A model generated the notes under the pieces. That model was not told the DNA's origin. It was given only the letters and a program-made list of their open reading frames with translations, and did no database searches. DNA of 64,000 nt from Geminicoccus roseus DSM 18922 (GTDB lineage Bacteria; Pseudomonadota; Alphaproteobacteria; Geminicoccales; Geminicoccaceae). Below, one piece after another: positions 8,485 through 16,474 of the stretch; position 1 is the first letter of the stretch; each line of letters starts with the position of its first letter. The position numbers and the translations under genes were made by a program. The DNA lies in NCBI RefSeq assembly GCF_000427665.1, contig NZ_KE386572.1, positions 3,720,373 through 3,784,372 of the forward strand. Direction: 5' to 3'.

Positions 8485-8709
8485 TCAGAGTTCGTCGCGC
8501 TCGGCGCGCTTGCGCATCAGCTTGCGGAAACGGCGCACGGCTTCCGCCTTCTCGCGGGCACGGCGCTCGGAAGGCTTCTCGTAATGCCTGCGCATGCGCA
8601 GCTCACGGTACAGACCCTCGCGCTGCATCTTCTTCTTCAGTGCGCGCAGAGCCTGGTCGACATTGTTGTCGCGGACCTGGACCTCGACGATGACCGTTCT
8701 CCTCGGCAT
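8485..8709 (-). CDS. rpsU: 30S ribosomal protein bS21
   Basis: A 74-residue, strongly basic ribosomal protein. The block [23 protein letters not shown] is the bS21 signature and the C-terminus is an R/K-rich helix. I placed the start at the ATG at 8709 ([10 protein letters not shown]). An upstream ATG at 8724 would add five residues (MSYGF), and many relatives start a few codons later, so the N-terminus is uncertain by up to 10 residues. It is divergent from def, with a 150-base shared promoter region. Confidence 0.93.
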   Translation of the reverse strand: MPRRTVIVEVQVRDNNVDQALRALKKKMQREGLYRELRMRRHYEKPSERRAREKAEAVRRFRKLMRKRAERDEL

Positions 8710-8862
8710 AAAACCATACGACACGCGCCGCGGCCGCGGTTCCGACCGACGCGGCCGGGCCTATATCACCGTCCGCGGGCAGGGGCAACATGGTCGCGCC
8801 GTCCGGCGGCCAGCCGATCGGCCGGCGTGACGCCGCCGGCAGGACGGTCTAGATCTCCGGGC

Positions 8863-9420
8863 ATGACCATACTTCCCGTCCTGCGCATGGGCCACCCCAC
8901 GCTCCTGGCGGTCGCCGAACCGGTCGGCGACCCGACGACGCCCCAGATCCGCCGCCTGGCCCTGGACATGATCGAGACCATGCATGCCGAGGAGGGAATC
9001 GGCATCGCGGCCCCCCAGGTCGGCCGCTCGCTGCGCCTGATCGTGGTGCTGCCGATCGAGGAGCGCGGCGCGGCCGGGGACGTGGACGCGATCGAGCCGC
9101 TGGTGCTGGCGGACCCGGTGCTGGAGCCGGTGGGCGACGCCGTCGAGGAGGCGGTGGAAGGCTGCCTCTCCATCCCGGGCCTGCGCGGGCAGGTGCCCCG
9201 GCCGGCCCGGGTGCGCTGGCGCGCGCGCGACCTGGACGGCGAGGAACTCGGCGGCGAGGCGGGCGGCCTGTTCGCCCGGATCCTGCAGCACGAGGTCGAC
9301 CATCTGGACGGTATCCTCTACCCGATGCGGATGAACGACCTACGTTCTCTGGCATTCGTGGACGCCGTGGAGGCGGCCGGGAGCAACGAAGCGGGAGCGC
9401 CGGAAGGGGCGAAACCATGA
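8863..9420 (+). CDS. def: Peptide deformylase
   Basis: A 185-residue metalloenzyme that removes the formyl group from nascent proteins. All three motifs are present: GIGIAAPQVG (45-54), EGCLSIPG with metal-ligand Cys101, and QHEVDHLDG with ligands His143 and His147 and catalytic Glu144. The frame is open well upstream, but the ATG at 8863 begins the normal MTILPVLRMGHPTL start. The C-terminal 20 residues are an Ala/Gly/Glu-rich tail. The stop overlaps the COQ9 start (ATGA). A fmt partner gene is not nearby, so this may be one of two deformylase paralogues. Confidence 0.94.
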   Translation: MTILPVLRMGHPTLLAVAEPVGDPTTPQIRRLALDMIETMHAEEGIGIAAPQVGRSLRLIVVLPIEERGAAGDVDAIEPLVLADPVLEPVGDAVEEAVEGCLSIPGLRGQVPRPARVRWRARDLDGEELGGEAGGLFARILQHEVDHLDGILYPMRMNDLRSLAFVDAVEAAGSNEAGAPEGAKP

Positions 9421-10091
9421 AGTCCGATGAGGCCCTGGCCCTGAAGGCCGCCGAGAAGGACCGCCTGTTCGAGATGGTCCTGCAGCATGTCCCGTTCGAC
9501 GGCTGGGGCATCAAGAGCCTGAACGCGGCGGCCCAGGACCTGGGCATGACCACGATCACCGCAAGGCGGCTGTTCCCGCAGGGCCAGGAGAGCCTGCTGG
9601 CCTGGCTGGGCGACTGGCTGGACCGGCGCGCCGCCGAGCGGCTGGCCGACGTCGCCCTGGACCGGCTGCGCATCCGCCAGCGGATCGCCAAGCTGGTCTC
9701 GGTGCGGCTGGAGGTCCTGCAGGGCCACAAGGAGGCGATGCGCCGGGCGGTCGCCGCCGGGGCGCTGCCGCGCAACCTGTTCGCCACCGGCCGCCGGATC
9801 TGGTCCGGCGCCGACGGGATGTGGCGTGCGGCCGGCGACCGTGGCACCTCCTCGGAGTTCGACTACTGGACCAGGCGGGGCCTGCTTTCGGCGGTCTGGG
9901 TGTCGACCTTCCTGTTCTGGCTGGAGGACCGCAGCGAGAACGACGCCGAGACCCTGGCCTTTTTGGACCGGCGCATCGAGAACGTGATGGGCATCGCCAT
10001 GCTCAAGGGCCGGGTCGAGGGCATGGTGCGCAGCATCCCGGGCCTGCGCATGTTCCTGCCCGAAAAGCCGGCCGGCAGCCGGCGCGGCTGA
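9417..10091 (+). CDS. COQ9-family ubiquinone biosynthesis protein
   Basis: A 224-residue helical protein of the COQ9 family, which has a TetR-like fold. Recognisable parts are the N-terminal VPFDGWGIKSLNAAAQDLGM, the central RLFPQGQESLL, and the C-terminal WTRRGLLSAVWVSTFLFWLEDRSE, the lipid-binding amphipathic helix region. In mitochondria COQ9 binds quinone intermediates and helps COQ7; the bacterial version is assumed to act likewise. It is coupled to def by a 4-base overlap. COQ9 near rpsU is a recurring alphaproteobacterial arrangement. Confidence 0.88.
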   Translation: MKSDEALALKAAEKDRLFEMVLQHVPFDGWGIKSLNAAAQDLGMTTITARRLFPQGQESLLAWLGDWLDRRAAERLADVALDRLRIRQRIAKLVSVRLEVLQGHKEAMRRAVAAGALPRNLFATGRRIWSGADGMWRAAGDRGTSSEFDYWTRRGLLSAVWVSTFLFWLEDRSENDAETLAFLDRRIENVMGIAMLKGRVEGMVRSIPGLRMFLPEKPAGSRRG

Positions 10092-10202
10092 CGATTCCGA
10101 GGCCGTTCGATGCTTCCCATGTGACACGGCGCCGTTTTATCAATCGGCCCCCGTGTCCCGTCGGGACCATCCACGAAGCTTGCGCGCGCCCTCCGGGATT
10201 GA

Positions 10203-10979
10203 ATGATGATCGTCTATGTCGCGACCTGGCCGCGCTGCGGCAACAGCGTGCTCCGCGACCTGTTCTGGCTCAACTGGGGCATCACCGTCACCGATCCCTA
10301 CATGCCGGCGGCCGGCCAGGAAACGTGGCAGCGGATCATGACGGGCAAGCACGGCATCGTCATCGACCAGGACGAGCCGCAGATCTTCCGCCTGGGCCAG
10401 AAGGTCGGCCTGGTGCCGGGCTGGCTGTCCTGGCTGACCGAGGAGCGCCGCCGCGAGCTCGCCGGCCAGCCGGTCACCTACTACCTCAAGACCCATGAGC
10501 CGCCCTACGCCAGCTACCTGCCGGGCGAGACGGTGGTGCAGATGATCCGCCACCCGCTCCCCGCCTGCTGGTCCTGGCACTGCCTGAGCAAGCAGGACAA
10601 GGAGCTGGCGCCCGAGTTCGTCGCGACCCGCGGCAACGGCACGACCCTGCCGGGCTATGTCGAGTTCCACGAGCGCTGGCTGGAGGCCCGGGTGCCGCTG
10701 ATCCGGGTCGCCTACGAGCATCATTTCCGCCATCCCGAGGCGACCGTGCGCACCCTCGCGGCCTATCTGCGCCTGGAACTGCAGACGCCCAAGGTCACCA
10801 GCTTCAACACGATGAACACCATGAACCCGGTGCGCTACCGGGCCGGCAAGGTCGCCGGCTGGCAGGGCACCGACGAGCAGGCGGCGGCGATCTGGGAAGC
10901 CTGCGCCCCCGTGGCGGGGCGGCTGGGCTACCGCTCGATGACCCCGGAGCCGCCCGTCCGGGGGCCGGCCCCCGGCTGA
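10203..10979 (+). CDS. Sulfotransferase-fold protein
   Basis: A 258-residue protein of the PAPS-dependent sulfotransferase superfamily. The N-terminal VATWPRCGNSVLRDLF resembles the 5'-phosphosulfate-binding loop, and VVQMIRHPLPACWSW resembles the 3'-phosphate-binding motif (RxxxxxxxS). The C-terminal YRAGKVAGWQG is close to the RKGxxGDWK-type loop. It would transfer a sulfo group from PAPS to a hydroxyl or amine; the acceptor is unknown. Two consecutive ATG codons (10203, 10206) are possible starts. It stands alone, convergent with an MFS gene. Confidence 0.78.
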   Translation: MMIVYVATWPRCGNSVLRDLFWLNWGITVTDPYMPAAGQETWQRIMTGKHGIVIDQDEPQIFRLGQKVGLVPGWLSWLTEERRRELAGQPVTYYLKTHEPPYASYLPGETVVQMIRHPLPACWSWHCLSKQDKELAPEFVATRGNGTTLPGYVEFHERWLEARVPLIRVAYEHHFRHPEATVRTLAAYLRLELQTPKVTSFNTMNTMNPVRYRAGKVAGWQGTDEQAAAIWEACAPVAGRLGYRSMTPEPPVRGPAPG

Positions 10980-11002
10980 GCCGCCCGCGCGCCGGGCGGC
11001 TC
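10978..11002. terminator. Convergent hairpin between sulfotransferase and MFS genes
   Basis: GAGCCGCCCG and CGGGCGGCTC form a perfect 10-base stem with a 5-base loop, starting at the sulfotransferase stop codon. It lies between convergent genes and could stop transcription from both sides. There is no T-run. Confidence 0.5.
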
Positions 11003-11020
11003 AGCCGGCCGTCTGCCGGC

Positions 11021-12301
11021 TCAGGCCTCCTCGAGCTGCTCCTGGCGGACTTCCTCCTCCTGGGCCTCGCGCCGCACGGCGCTGGCTTCCTGCGCCAGCA
11101 CCGTGCTGTAGGGGCTGCCGGTCGGGATCGCCTGCACGGGCCCGCGCTCCGCGGCGGTCGGCGCCGGGCGGCGGGTCATCCGCCAGAGAGCGAAGGCGCC
11201 GATCGCGGCATGGGCGGCCGCCAGCATCAGCGGGAAGGCGTAGACCCCGGCCTGCTCCATGATGAAGGAGGTGAGGGTCGGGCCGATCGCGGCGCCCAGC
11301 CCGTTCGCCAGCAGCAGCGCGCCGCTCACGCCCACCAGCTGGTCGGCGCGCATGAAGTCGTTGGTGTGGGCGACGCCCAAGGAATACATCGGCAGGCTCA
11401 GGCCGCCGAACAGGAAGAACAGCACCAGCACCAGCGTCTCCGCCGAGGGCTGCGCGGTCAGCACCATGGCCGAGGCCAGCGCCGCGCCGAAGCTCACCGC
11501 GGCCAGCACGATGCGCCGGTCCATCCAGTCGGACAGCCGCCCGATCGGCATCTGGAACAAAGCACCGCCGATCAGCGTCACCGCCATGAAGATTGACACG
11601 GTGCCGACCGACATGCCGAACTCGCGCGCCCAGATTGGGCCCATGGCGTAGAGCCCGCCCTGGGCGATCCCGATCCCGAAGATGGTGACCAGGCCCAGGG
11701 GCGAGAGCCGCCAGAGCTCCCGGAACCCGACATGGGTCGGCCGCGACGGCGGCGGCGCCTGGTTGTCGGCCAGCAGGATCGGGATCAGCCCCACCGAGAA
11801 CAGCACCGACACGCCCACGAACAGCTGCCAGGAGTTCACCGGCGCCAGGTTCAGCAGGAAGTTGCCGCCGGCGAACCCGCCGGTCTGGATCACCATGTAG
11901 AATGAGAACAGCCCGCCCCGGGTGCGGTTGTCCGCCTTGCTGTTCAGCCAGCTCTCCGCGGTCATGTAGACCCCGCAAAGGGCCATGCCGGTCAGAAAGC
12001 GCAGCAGCGCCCAGACGATCGGGTTCACCCACAGGATGTGCGCCAGGATGATGCCCGAGGCGAGCGACGCCAGGGCGGCGAACACCCGGACATGCCCCAC
12101 CGAGCCCACGAAATGCGGCACGATGAAGGGCGCCACCACCAGGCCCAGGTAATAGCTGGACATCACGATGCCGGTGCTGGACAGGGCGAACCCCTCGGCC
12201 GCCGCGCGCAGGGGCAGGAGCGTGCCCTGCAGGCCGTGCCCGAGCATCAGCACCGCCATGCCCAGCAGCAGCGACCAGGCGGATAATATCGTACGGGTCA
12301 T
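11021..12301 (-). CDS. MFS transporter (YcaD-like)
   Basis: A 426-residue inner-membrane permease with about twelve helices. It begins MTRTILSAWSLLLGMAVLMLGHGLQGTLLPLRA and has the family markers YMTAESWLN (helix 4 region) and GRLSDWMDRR in the central loop, a form of the MFS GxxxDxxxRR motif. This places it with the YcaD/YfkF-like group of unknown substrate. The last 50 residues are a charged Glu/Gln-rich cytoplasmic tail (EEEVRQEQLEEA). CAGGA precedes the ATG. It is divergent from the hydantoinase gene. Confidence 0.87.
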   Translation of the reverse strand: MTRTILSAWSLLLGMAVLMLGHGLQGTLLPLRAAAEGFALSSTGIVMSSYYLGLVVAPFIVPHFVGSVGHVRVFAALASLASGIILAHILWVNPIVWALLRFLTGMALCGVYMTAESWLNSKADNRTRGGLFSFYMVIQTGGFAGGNFLLNLAPVNSWQLFVGVSVLFSVGLIPILLADNQAPPPSRPTHVGFRELWRLSPLGLVTIFGIGIAQGGLYAMGPIWAREFGMSVGTVSIFMAVTLIGGALFQMPIGRLSDWMDRRIVLAAVSFGAALASAMVLTAQPSAETLVLVLFFLFGGLSLPMYSLGVAHTNDFMRADQLVGVSGALLLANGLGAAIGPTLTSFIMEQAGVYAFPLMLAAAHAAIGAFALWRMTRRPAPTAAERGPVQAIPTGSPYSTVLAQEASAVRREAQEEEVRQEQLEEA

Positions 12302-12530
12302 GATCGTCCTGCGTTGATGCGCGCCGAGTCGTTGCTGGCTTGATGGCCCTGGTTTCCGATCCCTCTAGCCTTCCTTTGGGCTGTTCGGCCACGGTCATGC
12401 GTCACGGGACGCACTGGAAGCGGCCTGTTGCAGCATTTCCGGCTCATTCCCGCCGCGGCGGCATCGAGGCCGCTTCCTTCCGTGGTGCGGCGTGCTACGC
12501 CCACGGCCGGGCAGCGGCGGGGGATCACGC

Positions 12531-14519
12531 TTGAGTTTCCGGCTCGGGATCGACACGGGCGGCACCTATACCGACGCGGTGCTGTTCGACCCTGACAAGG
12601 GGGTGGTGCGCGCCGCCAAGGCGCTGACCACCAAGCACGACCTCACGATCGGCGTGCGCGCGGCGGTATCGGAAGCCCTGGGCGACACGCCGCCCCCGAT
12701 CGGCCTGATCGGCCTGTCCACGACGCTGGCGACCAATGCCCTGGTGGAGGGCCATGGCGGGCCGGTGGCCCTGGTGCTGATCGGCTTTGGCGCCGATGCC
12801 CTGGAGCGGGCCGACCTGAAGGAGGCACTGCGCGGCGACCCGGTGCTGTTCATCGCGGGCGGGCACGACGCCAATGGCCGGGAACAGGCGCCGCTGGACG
12901 AGGCCCGGCTGCTGGAGGAGGCGGCCCGCGTGGCCCCCGGCATCGACGCCTTCGCGATCACCGGCCATTTCGCGGTGCGCAATCCCGGCCACGAGCGGCG
13001 CGCCGCCGAACTGCTGGCAACCGCCACCGGCAAGCCCGCCACCGCCTCGCACGAGCTCACCGCCCGCCTCGACGGCACCCGCCGGGCACTCACCACCCTG
13101 CTCAACGCCCGCCTGATCGGCGACATCCACCGCCTGATCGGCGGGGTGCGCGGCTTTTTGGCCGAGCGCGGCATCGACGCGCCGCTGATGGTGACCAAGG
13201 GCGACGGCTCGCTGGTCACCGCCGCCACGGCGCTGCTCCGCCCGGTGGAGACGATCCTGTCCGGGCCGGCGGCGAGCGTGGTGGGGGCGGCCCACCTGTC
13301 GCGCCTGCAGGACGTGATGGTGTCCGACATCGGCGGCACCACCACCGACATCGCCTTCCTGCGCGGCGGCCGGCCGGAACTCGACCCGAACGGGGCCAGG
13401 GTCGGCCGCTTCCGCACCATGGTGGAAGCGATCGCGGTCCATACCTCGGGCCTGGGCGGGGACAGCGAGGTCCGCCGCGACGAGCTGAAGCGCCTGGTCC
13501 TGGGCCCACGCCGCGCGGTGCCGCTCTCGCTCCTGGCGCGGCAGCACCCGGGAGTGCTGGCGGAGATGGAGGCGCAGCTGGAGCGGCCGTTCTGGCGCCC
13601 GCTGGACGGGATGTTCGCCGTGCGGATGCGCGCGTTGGACGATCCGGCCGCCCTGCCGCGCCTGCAGCGCGAGGTCTGGGAATGGCTGGCCGAGGGGCCG
13701 ATGGCGCTGGACGAGATCTGCGAGCGCCGCCACGCCGCCCGCCAGCTGGAGCGCCTGGTCGACCGCGGCCTGGTCGCCCGCGCCGCCTTCACCCCGTCGG
13801 ATGCCGCCCATGTCCTGGGGCTGCAGGACAATTGGGACCCGGCCGGCGCACGGCTCGGCGCCCGGCTGCGCGGCCGCTACGAATCCCTTGTCGCCAAGGA
13901 CGAGCGCCTGCTGGATCCGGAGCATTTCGCGCGCCTGGTGGTGGAGCTCGCCATCCGCCAGACCGCCTGCGCGTTGCTGGGTGCGGCGTTCGCGGAGGAC
14001 GGCGCCGCCGCGACCGAGACATCGGCGGTGCGGGACCTCCTGGAGCGGGCGGTCTCCGGCGACGGTGCCGGGGGCTTGGTGCGGCCACGCATGGAGCTGC
14101 GCCTGCCGGTGGTGGCGATCGGCGCGCCGGCCCGGCTGTTCTATCCCGAAGCCTGCGCGCGCCTTGCCACCGAGGCGGTGATCCCGCCCTTTGCCGAGGT
14201 CAGCAACGCGATCGGGGCGGTGGCCGGCGACGTGGTACAGCATGCGAGGGTCACGATCGGGCTGGTCGAGCAGCAGCGGATGCGGGTGCACGGCTCAAAC
14301 GGCCCGTTCGACACCTTCGTCCTGGCCGAGGCGCTGGCCCATGCCCGAATCGATGCGGAGCGGCAGGCGCGGGCGCGAGCCCAGGCGGCCGGTGCGGTCG
14401 AGATCGCGGTGGTGCTGGACGAGAAGGTGACCATGGTCGACGGGATCGAAGGCGGGTCGATCTTCGTCGAGGCGGTGGTCACCGCCACCGCCTCCGGGCG
14501 CCCGGGCCTCGTGGCCTGA
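12531..14519 (+). CDS. Hydantoinase A / oxoprolinase-family protein
   Basis: A 662-residue protein with the actin-like ATPase core of the hydantoinase A family. FRLGIDTGGTYTDAVLF at the N-terminus and SDIGGTTTDIAFL near residue 268 are its two phosphate-binding motifs, and SGPAASVVGA lies between them. Family members hydrolyse 5-oxoproline, hydantoins or acetone-type substrates using ATP. There is no HyuB partner beside it, so the substrate is open. I chose a TTG at 12531 with a GGGGGA site, which begins at LSFRLGIDTGG; a GTG at 12492 is also in frame. Confidence 0.86.
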   Translation: MSFRLGIDTGGTYTDAVLFDPDKGVVRAAKALTTKHDLTIGVRAAVSEALGDTPPPIGLIGLSTTLATNALVEGHGGPVALVLIGFGADALERADLKEALRGDPVLFIAGGHDANGREQAPLDEARLLEEAARVAPGIDAFAITGHFAVRNPGHERRAAELLATATGKPATASHELTARLDGTRRALTTLLNARLIGDIHRLIGGVRGFLAERGIDAPLMVTKGDGSLVTAATALLRPVETILSGPAASVVGAAHLSRLQDVMVSDIGGTTTDIAFLRGGRPELDPNGARVGRFRTMVEAIAVHTSGLGGDSEVRRDELKRLVLGPRRAVPLSLLARQHPGVLAEMEAQLERPFWRPLDGMFAVRMRALDDPAALPRLQREVWEWLAEGPMALDEICERRHAARQLERLVDRGLVARAAFTPSDAAHVLGLQDNWDPAGARLGARLRGRYESLVAKDERLLDPEHFARLVVELAIRQTACALLGAAFAEDGAAATETSAVRDLLERAVSGDGAGGLVRPRMELRLPVVAIGAPARLFYPEACARLATEAVIPPFAEVSNAIGAVAGDVVQHARVTIGLVEQQRMRVHGSNGPFDTFVLAEALAHARIDAERQARARAQAAGAVEIAVVLDEKVTMVDGIEGGSIFVEAVVTATASGRPGLVA

Positions 14520-14528
14520 GCTGCCCGC

Positions 14529-15470
14529 TCAGCCCGGGCGGGAGCCGGTCGGCGGCGCCCGCCACCAGCGCAGGCCCGGCTCCGAGAGCATTGCCAGGAG
14601 CCCCAGCAGGCAGCCGGACAGCAGGAGGGCGGCATGGGTCGCCAGCGCCACGGTGATCGCCTCGCGGGTCGGCACGCCGGCCTGCACCGCCGCCCAGGCG
14701 AACGCCGCCTGGACCGGTCCCAGGCCGGCGATCCCCTGGAACGGCAGGGCGAAGGCCAAGTTGGCGCAGGCGCCGGCGAACACGGCCGTGGCCAGGTCCA
14801 CCGGCTGGCCCAGCGCGGCGAACGCCAGCCAGGCCACCCCGGCATGGCAGGCCCATACCAGCAGCGACAAGAGCGTCACCTGGCCGAAGATGTGCCGGGC
14901 CTGGGCGCGCGCCAGCACCTCGCCGATCGAGGCCAGGACGGGGATGCGCCGCTGGACGAAACGGGCTCCGACCAGCAGCGCCAGGGGCGCCAGCAGGGCC
15001 GCGGCCGCGGCCAGGAGCGACAGCCAGCGCCAGGACGCCAAGGACGGGACGGCGAAGCTGGCCGAGACCGCCAGGAAGGCGAACAGGGTGCCGAGATCCA
15101 GGATGCGCACCGTCAGGAGCGTGCTGGTGCCGGCGGCAAGCTCGACGCCCATCAGCCGCCGCGCCAGAAGCGGGAACGCCGCCTCGCCCAGCTTGAACGG
15201 CAGGAGGAAGTTCAGCGCGATATGGACGCAGGAGATCCGGAAGCTCGCCATCAGGCCGCCCTGGCGCATCCGCTCCAGCAGCAGCACGAACCGGCCGGCC
15301 CGCGCGAACTGCAGGACCACCACCAGCGGCAGCACCAGCGCCAGGATGCGCAAATCGGCGGCGCCAAGGCCGGCCAGCACTGGCGCCAGCTGGTCGGTGG
15401 CGACCAGCCACCACAGGCTGGCCGCGGTCAGCAGCACGGCGGCCAGGGTGCCGAGGACGCGACGGTTCAT
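14529..15470 (-). CDS. Flippase-like integral membrane protein (LPG synthase TM / AglD family)
   Basis: A 313-residue membrane protein with about eight helices, matching the lysylphosphatidylglycerol-synthase transmembrane region family. Markers are the FARAGRFVLLLERMRQGG segment, NFLLPFKLGEAAFPLLARR (the conserved P.R.GE-like stretch) and LPFQGIAGLGPVQAAFAW near the end. Such proteins without the synthase domain are thought to handle lipid-linked sugars. Its ATG overlaps the stop of the GT2 gene, so GT39, GT2 and this gene form one coupled unit. Confidence 0.85.
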   Translation of the reverse strand: MNRRVLGTLAAVLLTAASLWWLVATDQLAPVLAGLGAADLRILALVLPLVVVLQFARAGRFVLLLERMRQGGLMASFRISCVHIALNFLLPFKLGEAAFPLLARRLMGVELAAGTSTLLTVRILDLGTLFAFLAVSASFAVPSLASWRWLSLLAAAAALLAPLALLVGARFVQRRIPVLASIGEVLARAQARHIFGQVTLLSLLVWACHAGVAWLAFAALGQPVDLATAVFAGACANLAFALPFQGIAGLGPVQAAFAWAAVQAGVPTREAITVALATHAALLLSGCLLGLLAMLSEPGLRWWRAPPTGSRPG

Positions 15471-16474
15471 TCGGGGGATGCGTCGGTCCGTGCGCGGATC
15501 AGCCGGCCGGTCTCGGCCGGGCGGGTCCGGGCGTTGATCAGCTCGGCCAGCATCCCGAACAAAACGGTCTGCACGCCGACGATCACCAGCAGCATGCCGA
15601 GTTGCAGCAGCGGCCGGTGCCCGATCAGCGCGCCGGTGAACAGCTTGAGGCAGAACAGGTAGAACAGGATCAGCGAGCCCACCGTCCCGATCGCGACCCC
15701 GGCCCCGCCGAACAGATGGCCCGGGCGCTGGTCGTAGCGGGTGATGGTCAGCACGGTCAAAAGGTCGACAGCCCCGCGCAACAGGCGCTTCAGCCCGTAT
15801 TTGGACTTGCCGTGCCGGCGCGGATGGTGGGTCACCACCAGCTCGCCCACCTCGAAGCCCAACCCGTGGGCCAGCAGCGGCACGAAGCGGTGCAGCTCGC
15901 CATAAAGGCGGATGTCGGCGAACACCTCGCGGCGATAGGCCTTGAAGCCGCAGTTGAAGTCGTGCAGCGGCACGCCGGAGACCTTGGCGGTCACCTTGTT
16001 GAACAGCTTGCTGGGCCAGGTCTTGTGCGCCGGGTCGTGGCGGATCTGCTTCCAGCCCGACACCACGTCCAGGCCGGTCGCGATCGCCGCCATGAAGCGC
16101 GGCAGCTCGTCCGGGTCGTCCTGCAGGTCGGCGTCCATGGTGACGATCACCTGCGCCGAGGAGGCCCGGATGCCCAGGTCCAGTGCGGTGGCCTTGCCGA
16201 AATTGCGGCGCAGGCGCAGGCCCTGGACACAGGGCCGGGCAGCCGCCAGCCGCTCGATCGCCGCCCAGGAGCCGTCGGTGGAGCCGTCATCCACCAGGAT
16301 GATCTCGCGCAGCGGCAGGTCGTGGCCGGCGCACACCGCCTCGATCCGCGCGACCAGCTCGTCCAGGGTCGCCGCCTCGTCCCGCACCGGCACGATCACC
16401 GCGAGGTCGAGCGCCGCCGGGGCCTTGGCAGGTTCCGCGGTCAGATCCGGGGCCAGACGGTAGTAGGACGTCAT
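15467..16474 (-). CDS. Family 2 glycosyltransferase (DPM/ArnC-like)
   Basis: A 335-residue membrane glycosyltransferase. The GT-A domain has VIVPVRDEAATLDELV, ILVDDGSTDGSW and the metal-binding VTMDADLQDDP, followed by FNCGFKAYRREV, all typical of polyprenyl-phosphate sugar synthases. Two C-terminal hydrophobic helices (GTVGSLILFYLF and QLGMLLVIVGVQTVLFGML) anchor it. It loads a sugar onto polyprenyl phosphate for the GT39 enzyme encoded just upstream. The ATG at 16474 overlaps the GT39 stop; the frame is open far upstream, but that is read-through of the neighbour. Confidence 0.92.
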   Translation of the reverse strand: MTSYYRLAPDLTAEPAKAPAALDLAVIVPVRDEAATLDELVARIEAVCAGHDLPLREIILVDDGSTDGSWAAIERLAAARPCVQGLRLRRNFGKATALDLGIRASSAQVIVTMDADLQDDPDELPRFMAAIATGLDVVSGWKQIRHDPAHKTWPSKLFNKVTAKVSGVPLHDFNCGFKAYRREVFADIRLYGELHRFVPLLAHGLGFEVGELVVTHHPRRHGKSKYGLKRLLRGAVDLLTVLTITRYDQRPGHLFGGAGVAIGTVGSLILFYLFCLKLFTGALIGHRPLLQLGMLLVIVGVQTVLFGMLAELINARTRPAETGRLIRARTDASPE

